Below, piece by piece: positions 11,051-23,454 of a stretch of DNA of 64,000 nt. The position numbers and the translations under genes are program-made. Under the pieces are notes generated by a model, which was not told the DNA's origin, ran no database searches, and saw only the letters and a list, made by a program, of their open reading frames with translations. Position 1 is the stretch's first letter; every line of letters starts with the position of its first letter. Source of the DNA: Iris pallida (Eukaryota > Streptophyta > Magnoliopsida > Asparagales > Iridaceae); the NCBI GenBank assembly GCA_029216955.1, contig JANAVB010031417.1, positions 21,938,094-22,002,093 of the forward strand, given 5' to 3'.

Positions 11051-12143
11051 ATAGTCTTTAGAAATTGCTTTCCTGGTGTCTTGTGCAAGAAAGCAAACTG
11101 TCACAAGATGGATCTCCATTAGTTTACTTTCCTTGCACAAAAAGACCACGTGAAAGTGACAATGGTGAATGATGTACTCGTCAAAAAATATAATAATATA
11201 TAGTAATATTTTATTATTATTTTAACCATATTTTAATGATATTTGGTATTGTTTGAATTTTTTGGATTTTGATATTATTATGTATCATTATATCATTGGA
11301 GGTATATCATTGGAGGGGTTCATCATTCACTACTCTTACAGTGAGTCCGTAGTCCGTCTCACTGAATAATTTCTCTTGTAGCTTATTGGAATTCCAGGAA
11401 GTCATGATAGGATTATGTGTTTAGGTGGAGCTTAGGATTAGGTTCCTTAGGATTCCAGGAGTAGTTATTGTGTAAGAGTTGGTTGCGGTAATCTTTACTT
11501 GTAGCTAGAGTAATTATTGTTAACACGTGTCCTAAGGACATATGTTAAGAATAATTAATAAAGTAACTTTTTACTTTAAAAAAGTGTTATCAAGATCCAA
11601 TAAACAATTAATTATTCAAGATATTATTTTGGGAATTATTTTGTTAAGTCTAGATGTTCTTTTCAAAATAAAAAAAGCTACTCTATTAATTATTTATTGG
11701 ATATAGATTACAATTTTTTTTAAAAGTAAAAGGCTATTTATTAATTGCCTTAATATTTGTCCTGACACATGTTGACAAAACTTTTTCCTTATATTTGTAA
11801 CTTATTATAAACAAGAAGAATTTCTCGAGCTAAAGATGTCAATGTTATGCTTCCCTCGTTATTGCCGGCTAGCGAGATCATACACGGTGTAAATGAAAGA
11901 GGGGAAAAAAGTGAGATGCACCAAAGTTCTATAGACCAAACCATGGAATGGTCTGAGAAAGAGGGGGAAAAAAGCCTCAGCAATTCTTATCACCTATTTG
12001 TATTTGGCTTTGGCTACTTACAAAGTAAGCAGGAAAATCAAGAAATCATAGATTTAGAACATTGCAGCTCATTCATTTTGTAGAATGCTTAGATCCATCT
12101 TAGATTTAAATTTCTAGATTTTCAGGCCAAACATACCAATAGA
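11051..12143. other. Intergenic, no gene seen
   Basis: AT-rich DNA with short T and A tracts and no recognised domain or element ends. The frames at 11789-12083 have no family resemblance. Confidence 0.4.
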
Positions 12144-12151
12144 GCTATAGG

Positions 12152-12710
12152 TAGGGATGTAAACGAGCCGGACGGACACGGACAAACTATTGTCCGTGTT
12201 CGGTCCGAAAATGAAAATGAATTCGGACGGACGGACACGGACAATCCATTGCTCGAGTTCGGACCGGACAGACACGGACAACCACTGTTCGTTAATTCAA
12301 TCAGACGGTCCGCGGACAAATTAAATATGTTATCAAAAGATGTTCTTTTATCAAGATATCTTGATAGTTGGTATAAAAAATCAAGTTGAAAGGAAATACA
12401 ATTGAAGGGTATAGAATACAACAAACAATGGTAAAATGTTAACGAAAATCTAGACTGGACAACCAAATTTAATACAAAACCAAAATGATATGACATAATT
12501 GATGCAAAACCAAAAAGAGTTTCCACTATCGGACGGTCCGCAGACAAATTCGGACCGGACATAGATATAACCGTGTCCAGGTCTGATTTTTAAATAGACC
12601 CAAAAAAATTCAAGTTCTGTTCGTTAATTAATCGGACGGCCAGCGATCGAACCATTTATGGAGCCGGACTCGTACGGACAACAGACTGCTTTGTCCATTT
12701 TATAGCCCTA
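12152..12710. mobile_element. Non-autonomous hAT (Ac-like) element, 559 bp
   Basis: The ends TAGGGATGTAAA and TTTATAGCCCTA form Ac-type terminal inverted repeats. They are flanked by a perfect 8-bp target duplication, GCTATAGG, at 12144-12151 and 12711-12718. Both subterminal regions are packed with CGGAC/GTCCG motifs such as GGACGGACACGGACA, the usual arrangement of hAT transposase binding sites. There is no transposase gene; a 146-residue frame on the minus strand is only the shadow of these repeats. Confidence 0.9.
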
Positions 12711-12718
12711 GCTATAGG

Positions 12719-13457
12719 TTGGCTTGAGAATTTCTAGATTTAAAATGTAGAAAATTATTTTGTAGAATAGTAAGCCCTAATTTTGAGCCAAATTCTAGAT
12801 TTACATTAATTTGTGTCCATACAATCTTGGAGACCAAAGCTCATTTTATCATTTTCTACTATTCTCATACAAACTGTTGTCATTCTACATTTAGCTTTAT
12901 TTCAAAATTTTGGATCTCGATATCAAATTTTGAGCACCATCTGATGATGCTCATAGACTTGAACTAGCATAACTATAAATGTCTAGGATCCTTGTGAACC
13001 CTACATTTTAACTTTTAACTAAAAGATGAACCTTAATAAGCATGAAGCCTCCGAAACCAGTATCACGCCCGTGTCTATCCGACATGACACAGACAACAAT
13101 TAGTGGAGAGATGCAATGGTGCCACTGCCATTTACATGTAAAAATGGTACTACTAATTCCCTCGTGATCCTGTCTTCTTATTATAGACCAAAGGATCAAC
13201 CCACGGATCAGGGTTGGGTGTCCCCGTGTCCAATGAAATGTTCTCATATTGTAGGCGATATTTTTTTTTTCCTCTCTCAAAAATCTACTTAATATGAGAG
13301 CACCAACATTCTACACAGCCACACAAGCATGTGGTGGAACTTTGTTATTGCAACTCATCAAAATGCAAGTACCTAGCGGAGGAGGAGAAGAAGAAGAAAA
13401 GAGAAAAACATGGAAGTACTTCTTATGAAGGAGACAATGTCCTCAAAGCTCAAGGTG
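12719..13457. other. Intergenic, no gene seen
   Basis: No domain, splice structure or element boundary was recognised. A 90-residue minus-strand frame at 13008-13280 has no family resemblance. Confidence 0.4.
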
Positions 13458-14060
13458 TCTAATGGGCAGGGCGGCTGGAAATCCGGCCCGGGCCCAGTCA
13501 TCGGACCGACCCGGTCCAGCTCATCGCATATCCAGGTTCGGACAACATTTGGAATTGGGCAGGTAGTCTGGCCCAGTCCGGTTGCGGTCAGTAATGCAGG
13601 TCGAACCAGATTTTTCACATTCGATCTGGTCACCGGCCGTTCCCAACCCCCCCAGAGGAGGAGCTGAACAGTAAACTGGCGAGAAGACCGAAGACTCGAA
13701 GAAACCGAGCCAACCGGAACAAAAAAAAAGTGTTATATGAAAATAAAATATGTACTTTCATTTTTTTTAAGTTTATCAACAAAAATGTTATATCAAATTT
13801 CTAAATTTAATCAAATTAATAAAGTTTTTTGAATTACTTTATTTATTTCTAAAGTCATTTAAAAAAGAAAAAAATTGGGCCCAGTCCGGTCAGGCCCACT
13901 TCTCCTCCGTGTTTGTGCTCGGACTGAGTTTCGGTTTTCAAATCTCTAGTCTCGTCTGGTCCGACCTTGCCCGTCTACTCCTCGGACTAAGTCCAGTCCA
14001 GTCCAGAACCGGTCAAGTTTGGTCAACACTAGGTCCGGGCCGAGCCCAAACAACACTTTG
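13458..14060. repeat. Possible decayed hAT-like element rich in CGGNCCGG
   Basis: The left part (TAATGGGCAGGGCGGC then CCGGCCCGGGCCC) and the right part (GGTCCGGGCCGAGCCCA) are GC-rich and roughly inverted. CGGACC/GGTCCG words are dense at both ends around an AT-rich core. This resembles plant hAT elements with GGGCCCG-rich subterminal regions, but no target duplication could be fixed, so boundaries are approximate. Confidence 0.35.
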
Positions 14061-14366
14061 AGTCAAAGCCATGGACACGGGGCTTGGGAATCTATAGCAG
14101 TATTCAGTAGCAGATTGGAGGATTATACAGTCACTTTCGCTCGATCAGGCTGTGTTCTTTCACATCATCACATGTCTCACATGTCTGCATCATGTAGGAC
14201 ACTGCATGCCCACACATCATTTGTAGGGCACTTGCGCATGCATTCTTGGCATATACCATCAGGCCAACTCTCACTTCTATTGGGCCTCCTCAACCTTCTG
14301 CGTACCATCTCCTCGATTTTGTAGGCCACTTACTGATGCAGGGGACCCTGAAAACTATATTGCTAA

Positions 14367-14795
14367 GAGCATCTCCAACCCTATTATCTTGTTTTGTGTT
14401 GTGAATCCTATGTGGCATGAGGGACAAGACAATGTCTTGTATAGGTGGCAAGGTTATATTCACAAATGACAATGGGTTTAAAAAGTCATCTCCAATGCAA
14501 AAGTATTGAGAAGACAATACAAATAATTTTTTACAACTTCCAAGACAACTTTTACTCTTCTACTTCTTTTTTATAAATATTTTTATTCACAAATGATGAT
14601 GTGGACATAAAGACATTGTGAAGTGCATTGTCTAGATCTAGACAACCAACTTCACATTGTCTTTGCCATGTCATTGCCATGTCAACTCCACACTTTATTT
14701 CACATTTGCATTGGAAAAGTACTTTTGGAAAAAATGGTTGTCATTCCTATGTGGCAACCATTTTTTTCAAACTCACAATAGGGCTGGAGATGCTC
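14367..14795. mobile_element. PIF/Harbinger-type MITE, family GAGCATCTCC, copy 1
   Basis: The ends GAGCATCTCCAACCCTATT and AATAGGGCTGGAGATGCTC are terminal inverted repeats. They are flanked by TAA at 14364-14366 and 14796-14798, the 3-bp TWA duplication of PIF/Harbinger elements. The 429-bp body is AT-rich without coding. Related copies are at 37607 and 50980. Confidence 0.9.
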
Positions 14796-14994
14796 TAAGG
14801 TCCAAATTTCCTGTCCTCCACGCAAATTGTAATGCTCTGGCCACGTATTTTCTTAGGGGGGTTCAGAGATTTTGAGGAAAAAAAAGAGAATCCAAAAGCG
14901 ATAGTCTGTTGCAGCAAATCAACAATTTATTGAATTTTTCTGTTAGATCTTGGCAACACAGACAGGCAACTTCTCTTCTTGCTTTACTTAGTTA

Positions 14995-15501
14995 AGTCTG
15001 TTTGGATTGATGGTTAAGAGAGTTAAGTGAGGAGAAAATAAAATCGTGCTTGGTTTGAGAGTAGAGGTTTAGGAGGAAGGGTTAAGTGAGAATTTATTTC
15101 ACTATCTTTTGTATATTTTTTTAACCCTCCAAATTGGAGGGTTAACAAGTGAGATTGATGGTTTTGTTTAAAAAGTAAATACTCTTTATTTGTTCTATAA
15201 AGTATCATAATTTTTTCTCCATTTTTTTTTTAACATGTTGTTCCGTACCTTCCTAATTTGTGAAGATATTTTGACAAGTTTTAATTAAAATTTCAATCAA
15301 ATTTAATTTTATGACATATGTAATAAGGTTATTTTGGTAACTATCATATTTTTTATTAATCATTCTCTCACTCAAAACCTCCACCCCACTTAACTCTTCC
15401 TCCAATTCAAACAAGATTCTATGTATTGACTCTACTCCCCCTCATTTAACCCCACTTAACTCTGCTTTTTTTTTTTTTTCTCCCTCAATCCAAGCAGACC
15501 C
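14995..15501. mobile_element. Tourist-like MITE, family GTCTG(C/T)TTGGATTGA, copy 1
   Basis: The left end AGTCTGTTTGGATTGATGG and the right end, read in reverse as GGGTCTGCTTGGATTGAGGG, are inverted. They are flanked by TTA at 14992-14994 and 15502-15504. Internal TTAAGTGAGG and CCCCACTTAACTC blocks extend the inverted structure. A relative in opposite orientation is at 60014-60583. No coding capacity. Confidence 0.75.
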
Positions 15502-15639
15502 TTAGGCCTCGTTTGGCTCGCGGAATAGAAGGGAAAGGAAATCAATTTCTTGGCATTTCCTTTCCTTTGGAAAATTATAATTTTTATTGAATTTCATTTT
15601 CGATGTTTGAAAATGTCAAAGAATTTGGAAAGGAAAGTG

Positions 15640-16371
15640 TGTTGGGAACGAAGCGTGAAAACCGTTCCCCCAAACCAGAAAGTCCTGCGAGAGAACCGAG
15701 CAAAAGCACACAAACCAAAAACGCCAAACACAATCGCAGACACAAAGATTTTTTGACGTGGAAAACCCTTGTGGGAAAAACCACGGGACGATCGGAGTCC
15801 AACCCTGAAGAACCTCCACTAATGGAATAAAGAGAATACACCCTCTACAAGCTCCTTCCGATCCAACACGGATCACCACAACTCATTTGAAAGAAGAAAA
15901 TTTTTGATTGCGGACTCCGAAGAACAAGAGATGCCGAAAAATTATTCGAAGCAATCTCTCCTTCACAATAGTCCTTAATCCTCTCTCTCTCAAAGATTGT
16001 AAAGCACTCTTTGTTTTTGAGATGATTTTACAACTAGCATGCATCACCCTTTTATAAGCCCTTGGTAACCCATACGTGGAAGGCCAATATATATGGAAAC
16101 TTTCAATATAAATCAATCATATATTTAATGGAAATCCAATCATAATTAGCTTACCATAACTGGAAACCCAATAATATGGAAAGCTACTATATGAAGGGTC
16201 CAATCATAAATATATAATCAAAATAAATATGGAAATCCAATCAAATATTTTCTTAACATATATGTACCAAAATAAAATCCATGCACTCCCCAAGCTTCTC
16301 CGACACACGGATGGCGCTCGTCGCTTTCCGGGGTATTCTCCGCATAGGTGGGAACCCCACCCACTCCAACA
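15640..16371 (-). repeat. Copia-1 3' LTR (732 bp)
   Basis: Starts and ends with TGTTGGGAAC and CACTCCAACA on the plus strand and aligns over its whole length with 23455-24189. It lies next to a C-rich (minus-strand polypurine) tract at 16372-16384. Open frames inside it are not genes. Confidence 0.95.
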
Positions 16372-16384
16372 AATCTCCCCCTTC
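16372..16384 (-). other. Copia-1 polypurine tract
   Basis: On the minus strand the bases read GAAGGGGGAGATT immediately before the 3' LTR, the expected plus-strand primer for reverse transcription. Confidence 0.8.
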
Positions 16385-16388
16385 ACAA

Positions 16389-18213
16389 CTATGTGGAGGA
16401 GGTCGTTATCCCGACGATCTGCCTGCAGTACTCAAACTTCCCCCTCGGAAGAACCTTCGTGAGCATGTCCGCTCCATTGTCATCAGTATGAACCTTCTCA
16501 AGCGCCGCATCCTTCTTCTCAATCACATCCCGTATCCAATGATACCGAGTCTCGATGTGCTTGGACCGACTATGAAATGTCTGGTTCTTCACAAGGTGAA
16601 TAGCACTTTGACTGTCGCAAATCAAAGTATACTGCTCTTGCTTCAGTCCTATTTCCTGCAGCAGCTTCTTCATCCACAGCAACTCCTTACAAGCCTCCGT
16701 CGCCGCAATGTACTCTGCCTCTGTCATCGACAAAGCAACACACTTCTGCAACCGCGACTGCCACGATACCGCTCCTCGAGCAAACATCATCACATAGCCC
16801 GAAGTCGATCGCCTCGTGTCTACATCTCCAGCCATATCAGCGTCAGTATACCCAACCAGCTTCGGCTCGTCACCACCAAAAGAAAGTCTCCAATCGGCAG
16901 TGCCCTGAAGGTATCGTAGAATCCACTTGACCGCACTCCAATGTACCCTTCCAGGATTTGAAAGGTACCTGCTAACTGTGCCAACTGCATGAGCGATGTC
17001 TGGCCTCGTACACATCATAGCATACATAAGACTTCCCACAGCTGAGGCATATGAAACCCGCTCCATATCTTCCTTTTCGTCCTCGGTAGATGGACACTGC
17101 TCCTCAGTGAGCTTAAAGTGAGCCGCAAGGGGGCAACTCACTTTCTTCGACCCGTCCATACCGAAATGCTGAAGTATCCGGTGAATGTACTTCTTTTGGG
17201 ACAAATGTAGCAGCTTGGACTCTCTCTCTCGGCTGATCTCCATCCCAAGAATAGTCTTCGCTGCGCCCAAATCCTTCATAGAGAAGGCCGCGCCCAGTTG
17301 GCGCTTCAACTCCGCTATCCTAGTGGCATTCCGACCCACTAATAGCATATCATCTACATAGAGCAATAAAATAATAAAATCATCCTCGGCAAAATACCTC
17401 ACAAATGCATAATGGTCCGACGTCGTCCGTGTATAACCATGCTCCCCCATAAACGACTCGAACTTCCTGTACCACTGCCTCGGAGCCTGCTTCAGACCAT
17501 ACAAGCTCTTTCTCAACCGGCAGACCAAATGTGACTTACCCTTCTCACAGAATCCCTCTGGCTGCTCCATGTACAACTCCTCCTCAAGATCACCGTGGAG
17601 GAATGCCGTCTTCACGTCCATCTGCTCGACCTCCAAGTCGAGACTGGCTGCTAATGCTAGCACCACCCGAATAGACGAATGCTTGACGACAGGCGAAAAA
17701 ATCTCATCATAATCCACGCCTTTCCGCTGACCGTAGCCTTTGACTACCAGCCTCGCTTTGTATCGAGGGCGAGTAGCATCATCCGTCTGCTTCACTCTAA
17801 ACATCCATCGATTCTTCAAAGCCTTCTTGCCCTTTGGCAACCGCACCAGCTCATAAGTGGAATTAGTGTGCAAGAAACTCATCTCCTCCTGCATGGCCTC
17901 CATCCACTCATGTCTGTGTTCGTCTTCCATATCCTCTGTAAAGCTTTCGGGCTCTCCATCGTCAGTCAATAGCACATACTCATCCGGTCAGTATCTCGTA
18001 GATGGTCGACGATCTCTGTCGCTCCTTCTCAGTGGAGCCACTGGTGCTGGCTGTATACCAACAGCCTCCTCCCCTTCAGGAACTGCCTCCCCGGCATGCT
18101 CATCCTCCTGAGGGACACCCTGACCACCATCAGCAGGCTGATAATCAAGGTTGGGAGCAACTCCATGTACTGGATGCCCCATAATGGGATCCTCTGCGAT
18201 GTCATCTGGAAAC
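16389..18213 (-). pseudogene. Copia-1 pol, 3' part: linker, reverse transcriptase and RNase H
   Basis: From 17975 to 16389 a 528-residue open frame carries a nearly complete copia RT. It has the start WMEAMQEEM, then FSPVVKHSSIR, MDVKTAFLHGDL, SLYGLKQAPRQWY, the catalytic YVDDM, and MTEAEYIAA with CDSQSAIHL from RNase H. Upstream the linker DRRPSTRY runs into an in-frame TGA at about 17985, then PDEYVLLTDD continues in the same frame, so one nonsense change separates linker from RT. The 5' edge is the insertion site of the TGTCAC element. This part would copy RNA into DNA in the intact polyprotein; here it is cut off from gag and integrase. Confidence 0.9.
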
Positions 18214-18218
18214 TGCTC

Positions 18219-21184
18219 TGTCACTCCCCGATCCTGGAATACGTATTTTAATACGTATACCGACAAATTGTATTTACCTTGTATTTATACTATATTTATT
18301 ATGCTGTCTTTCTTCATGCATTTCCCAAAATATTCTACAAAATATTATTTTCTAATTTATTTTCTGTATTTGGGCCTACAGTTTTGGCTCATTTGGATAA
18401 CCTATTCTTGGTTCACCAATGGTTCGTCATGAACCCATGGGTCCAAGATCTATATATACATTCTCTCTCCTTTCATTTACTTCCTCTCATTTATTTCCTC
18501 CACCAACCAAATATTTCCTCCATCAACCAAGGCAAGTACCAACTTGCTCAAGAGATGGATCCATAATTTGTCAATGATTTCTTACAAAACTATTTGCCAA
18601 AACATGTTCTTCTCCTCAACCTATACTAGTTTAGAACTTGGAAGTTTCCATTTTGAAGCTTTGATTTTTGTAGATCTAGGTTTACTTTATTTTCGGATTT
18701 CTTGGGTTTTGATCTACTTAATCTTGTTATTTTCTAGTTTTGATGATTCCATGTTGTAGAGGATCTCGTTCTACCCCATTTTGACCTAAGGGAGTTCCGA
18801 TTTGGGCTCCGGATGAAGGTTTTGTGTAGTTTGGAAGCCATGGTTGCTTGGCTCCTCTTCTCGGACAAGTGGAGAAGAAGAGCAGTACTTGACCGCATGA
18901 ATCCTCATGCGGCAAGTCTCTGGCCGCATGGCCTTTCCAGCCGCATGAGACTCGTTCGAGCTCAGCCGCATGGAAAGTCCTTCCTAGCCGCATAAGACTT
19001 GCTTAAGTACTTGACCGCATGAATCTTCATGCGGCAAGTAATTGAGCCGCATAGCCTTGTTCAGACTCAGCCGCATGAGCCCTTGTTATCTTGAGTCGCA
19101 TGGACTTCATGCGGCTAGCTTTGAGCCGCATGAGTTCTTTTGCACCCAGCCGCATATGCGCTACTGTTTTGGGCCGCATAAGGCCCATCCATCATCCAGC
19201 CGCATATGTATCGCCCATGCTCAGCCGCATAAGACTTCGTCTGATCATAGCCGCATATGATGTTGAACCCTGGCCGCCTGGCGATTGCTCCCTTCGCAGC
19301 CGCATAAGCTGACACCCCTTCGTCCGCATGAACCCGCCTTTCCAGCCGCATGCGCCTTGGGCTCCCTGAGCCGCATGAGCGTGCAGTCCCAGCCGCATGA
19401 ACCTGTATTGACCCAGCCGCATGGACTTACTCCCCTTGAGCCGCATGAACTTTTGTGCCCTATCTGGTTACCTTATTATTATTATTATATATATATATTA
19501 TATGTCCATTTTATATCCTTACGCCTTTTGTCCCGAGCATGATATGAGCACTAATGTGACCCCGGAGAACAAAGTGTTCCTACCTGATACATGTACCTGA
19601 ATGTCCCAGTTCTTGTTCATGCTCGGCAAATGACTCGTAACTCCACGTGGCGTATTTGCAATGATGTATTACACTAAGGAGGGTAGAACATGTTGACATA
19701 CTGATTGACATAGATCCTCTTTGGGGTACTCGTACTAAAGTACGACTTTAGGAGGATAATCATGCAGGCCACAGCATGAAAGTCCAAGATTTCACCTAGG
19801 GTTAAATTAGGCAACTAAATATACTAGATGCATGGGGAGGGCAAAATCCCGAGATCATGTTACACCAGCCGCCTTGAGATACTATCTTGACGTGCCGGCT
19901 GGTCTCCACGGATACTGTGTCATCTGCAACGAGTGGATGACTGTATCCGATTAATTCCTGCTATATATTATATGTTTTAGCAAGGTGGCCTTACGAGGGA
20001 CCTGTGCTCAATCATACCTGTCTACGCGAACCCCTTGGTTGGCTAGCCTTGCTGGAAAGATACGATCTGAGGATTCCTATTAACATGATGCGAGGATAAC
20101 CTCGTCCCACTAGAAACTCGTAGACTTGATTGGCCGTGAAAATGACTTGCTTGTATCCTATTGCCTTCCGTGAATAACTGAGGGAAGCGGACTGTCATGG
20201 TACGTGATCCAACCCATGTTCTTGTTTGATTGTTGGGTTGGTTATCGTACTATGATAGGCTGTGGACCGAAGTTATGAACGGAAGACTATTTCTGGTTGT
20301 GATGTGCTACTTCTGTGAATGACTAAGGAACATGGTCTATCTCGGTACATGATCCAACCCATGTTCTTGTCTGATTGTTGGGTTGGTTATTGTGCTGCGA
20401 TAGGCTATCGACCGAAGCCACGATCAGGAGATTTTATTGTTTATATCTTTTTTTAACTTATGTGAAAGTTATAGAGTACGACACGTCCCGACTCCATGCG
20501 GCACCTTTTGTCCTTGTTTGGTTGTAAGGGTGCCATATGGGTTCGAGGATGTTGCGCCACCCTATAATAGTAGCATAAGTATTACTATTATCAATCATTC
20601 TATTTAACTGGATTTTTAAATCTTAACTCTTGTGCCCCTTTGGCGGTACTTGCTATTCGGGGCTGACCCCGCTGGTTTTGTTTGGCCAGATCTCGTAGCA
20701 GAGCCAGATGACACTATCTTCCTCCCTGACATCCATGGTGCATACTAGGAGCATGGCAGTTCGGGGGCTCGAGTGGGTTTCTTCTCCACCACTCCTGCTT
20801 ATACTTTTGCGGCGTTTAGCCACCGGCACCTGTTAGCCGGATTACTCGATATTTTGGTGTCAGTACATAATTGTAATTAAACAGACTGCAGCTGTGTATA
20901 ATTTTGTACTCCTGACTCTCTGAGATAGCTAAATTATAAAGCTAGTCTCTCATGACCATTTCGATGAAGCGTCGGGGACGCCTTACTGCTTTATCTTTAA
21001 TATTCATTTAATTGCTGATGTGATTTGATTGATTGAGATATAGAACTCTGTGGGACCATAGGAGACTTGATTGTAGCATGTACCCCCTAGTCTCTCGACA
21101 GCCACGATCGCCGTATGACGTTACGTACCTCATATGGAGTAGCTGGCCTAGTTCGTCTCCGTATTTCGGTACTGGGGCGTGACA
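18219..21184 (-). mobile_element. TGTCAC element copy 1 (2966 bp), probably a solo LTR
   Basis: Read on the minus strand, it starts TGTCACGCCCCAGTACC and ends GGATCGGGGAGTGACA. The ends share an 11-base inverted repeat, TGTCAC(G/T)CCCC. The 5-bp duplication TGCTC flanks it at 18214-18218 and 21185-21189. Removing it restores the copia frame (...SFRFE-QFPDD...). It has no coding domain. TG...CA ends with 5-bp duplication fit a solo LTR of a large element, probably Ty3/gypsy; a non-autonomous LTR element is the alternative. It aligns in blocks with 45839-48533 and holds a minisatellite at 18889-19455. Confidence 0.85.
18889..19455. repeat. GCCGCATGA minisatellite inside TGTCAC copy 1
   Basis: About twenty copies of (A/G)GCCGCAT(G/A)(A/T)G or its complement ATGCGGC occur with variable spacers of 15-30 bases. 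Small frames crossing it are artefacts. A differently arranged array of the same core is in copy 2. Confidence 0.85.
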
Positions 21185-21189
21185 TGCTC

Positions 21190-23389
21190 GAAGCGAAATG
21201 ACTCTAACTCAGGCAATTCCTCAGCCTCATAAGGCGTCTCGGAATCCTGAGTGTTGGTCATGGTCTGATCCTCGACGAACACCACGTCCCTGCTTCTGTA
21301 GAGCTTTCTTCCCACCGGGTCGTAGAGTCTATAGCCAAACTCATCCCGACCGTAGCCGACAAAGTCGCATCGCCTCGTCTTCGGCTCAAGTTTGGTCCTC
21401 TCGTCCTTCGGTGCATGCACGAAGGCCTTACAGCCAAACACTCGCAGGTGATTGTTTGACGGCTCTTTGCCGTACCATACTTTGTCAGGCACATCACCCT
21501 GCAAAGGAGCACTAGGAGACAAATTAATAACATAAGCGGCTGTGAGAAGAGCCTCACCCCAATAACTGCCCGGCAAGTTTGCTTCTGACAGCAAACGCCG
21601 CACCCTCTCCATCAGTGTCCTGTTCATGCGCTCTGCTACACCATTGAGCTGAGGTGTCTTTGGCGGAGTCTTCTGGTGTCGTATCCTATGCTCTCTGCAA
21701 TAAGCATCAAAGGAACCGATGTATTCGCCGCCATTGTCGGATCGAACAGACAATAACTTCTTGTCCATCTCTCTTTCAACAGAGGCATGAAACTCTTTGA
21801 AAGTAGGCAGCACCTGACCCTTGGTCTTTAAGACATAGACCCAAACCTTCCTGGAACAGTCATCAATAAAAGTTACAAAGTAAGAAGCACCACCAATAGA
21901 TTTTACCTTCATAGGATCGCAGACATCCGAGTGAATCAACTCGAGCAACGCCGGCTTCCTTGAACTTGGGTGACTTTGGAAAGATACCCTATTTTGCTTC
22001 CCAGCTAAGCAGTGCGTGCACTTCTCCAACTTTGTAGACTTGAGCCTTGGAATCACCTTCCTGTTCACCAAGTAGCTCATCCCCTTCTCGCTGATATGGC
22101 CGAGCCGCCTGTGCCACAACTCGGTAGACGCATCACTGACTGCGTTCACCTCCTCAGCCCCCTGTTCTCTCCCCTCCATATAGTAGAGATCGGACTTCTT
22201 GCTTCCTCTGGCAATCACCATCGAACCTCTGGAAAGCTTCCACTGACTATTTCCGAAGAGACTGAAGAATCCCTCATCATCCAACCTTCCAACCGACACC
22301 AGGTTGAAACGGATATCAGGGACATGATGAACATCTTTGAGAACAAGAACTGCACCTGTCTTCGTCCTCAAATGTACATCTCCAACGGCAACCGCCTTTG
22401 GCACATCTCCATTGCCCATCTTCAACACTCCACAGTCGCCTGTCGTGTAAGTGGCAAATAGTGTCCTGTTGTGAGATACATGCGCTGAAGCCCCTGAGTC
22501 CACCAGCCAAGAATTGTCATCGCATGCAAGGTTTGTGATAACCTCATCACCCACGACGATCACATCGCCTCCATGTATCGAAGCCGCCGCTGTAGTGTTC
22601 TCATCTTGCTTTCCCTTGTCGTCCTTCTTCTCTCTCTTCCAAGCGAAACAGTTCCACTTGATGTGGCCCTTCTTGCCACAATGGTAACACTCCGAGTCCT
22701 CATACCGACCCTTGGACTTCCCCCTGCTCTTGTCTCTGCCACCACCTGGACCCCTGCTTTTGCCCCTTCCGTGGCTCTCCGAAACTACTGTCTCTGAGTG
22801 ATGGGATGTGGATGAAGTGCCCTGAGAACGTCTCCGCATCTTTTCATTCAGTACCCCGCTCTTGGCAAACTCCAGACTGACCACGCCTTCCGGAGCAGAA
22901 GCGATCATAGATACTCGTACAGTCTCCCACGAGTCTGGCAATGTACATAGCAACCAAAAGTCCTTGAACCTCGTCGTCGAACTTGACTCCCATCGAGGAT
23001 AGCTGGTCCACCACGCCCTGGAACTCACTCAAGTGATCCGTAATGGATGCACCATCTTTGTACCGCAGACCCATCATCGTCCGGATCAAGAACAATTTGT
23101 TTACCTTGGTCTTTTTCGCGTACAAAGATTCCAGCTTCTCCCACAACGTCTTCGCATGCTCAATATTGGCAACGTGGTTGTACACGTTCTCGTCAACGAA
23201 CTGCCGCATATACCCACACACCTGTATATGCTCGAAGTTCCAGTCCTCATCGGATTTGTCACTGGGCTTCTCGGATGCAAATACTGGAAGATGCAGCTTC
23301 TTGACGAACAGCAAATCCTTCATCTTGCTACGCCAATAATGGTAGTTGGTACCATTCAGGTTCACCATGCGCACCGGCTTCGCGTCCAT
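21190..23389 (-). pseudogene. Copia-1 gag-protease-integrase part, frameshifted
   Basis: Gag begins at 23389 with MDAKPVRMVNLNGTNYHYW and reads in one frame to FDDEVQGL. A shift near 22960-23010 moves the sense to the frame LLCTLPDSWETVRV, which then stays open to the insertion site. Visible motifs in order are the zinc knuckle CYHCGKKGHIKWNC, the protease WLVDSGASAHVS, the GAG pre-integrase WHRRLGH with CTHCLAGK, the integrase core with HSDVCDP, FIDDCSRKVWVY, SDNGGEY and PQLNGVAERMN, and the tail GYRLYDPVGRKLY. The integrase DD(35)E residues are visible. The gene is inactive because of the shift and the split pol. Confidence 0.9.
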
Positions 23390-23439
23390 CTCTGCATCCT
23401 GGTTTGACTGTCAACTCCTGACACTTCTTTGAACTCAAA

Positions 23440-23451
23440 GCTCTGATACCA
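23440..23451 (-). other. Copia-1 primer binding site (initiator Met tRNA)
   Basis: On the minus strand TGGTATCAGAGC starts three bases after the 5' LTR and is complementary to the 3' end of plant initiator Met tRNA. Confidence 0.9.
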
Positions 23452-23454
23452 CTA

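Noticed and set aside
13008..13280. 90-residue minus-strand frame
   Set aside because: No family resemblance, no splice context and unremarkable composition.
18889..19455. Regular short repeats with spacers resembling a CRISPR array
   Set aside because: Units vary in both orientation and length, the DNA is plant nuclear repeat, and no cas genes are present.
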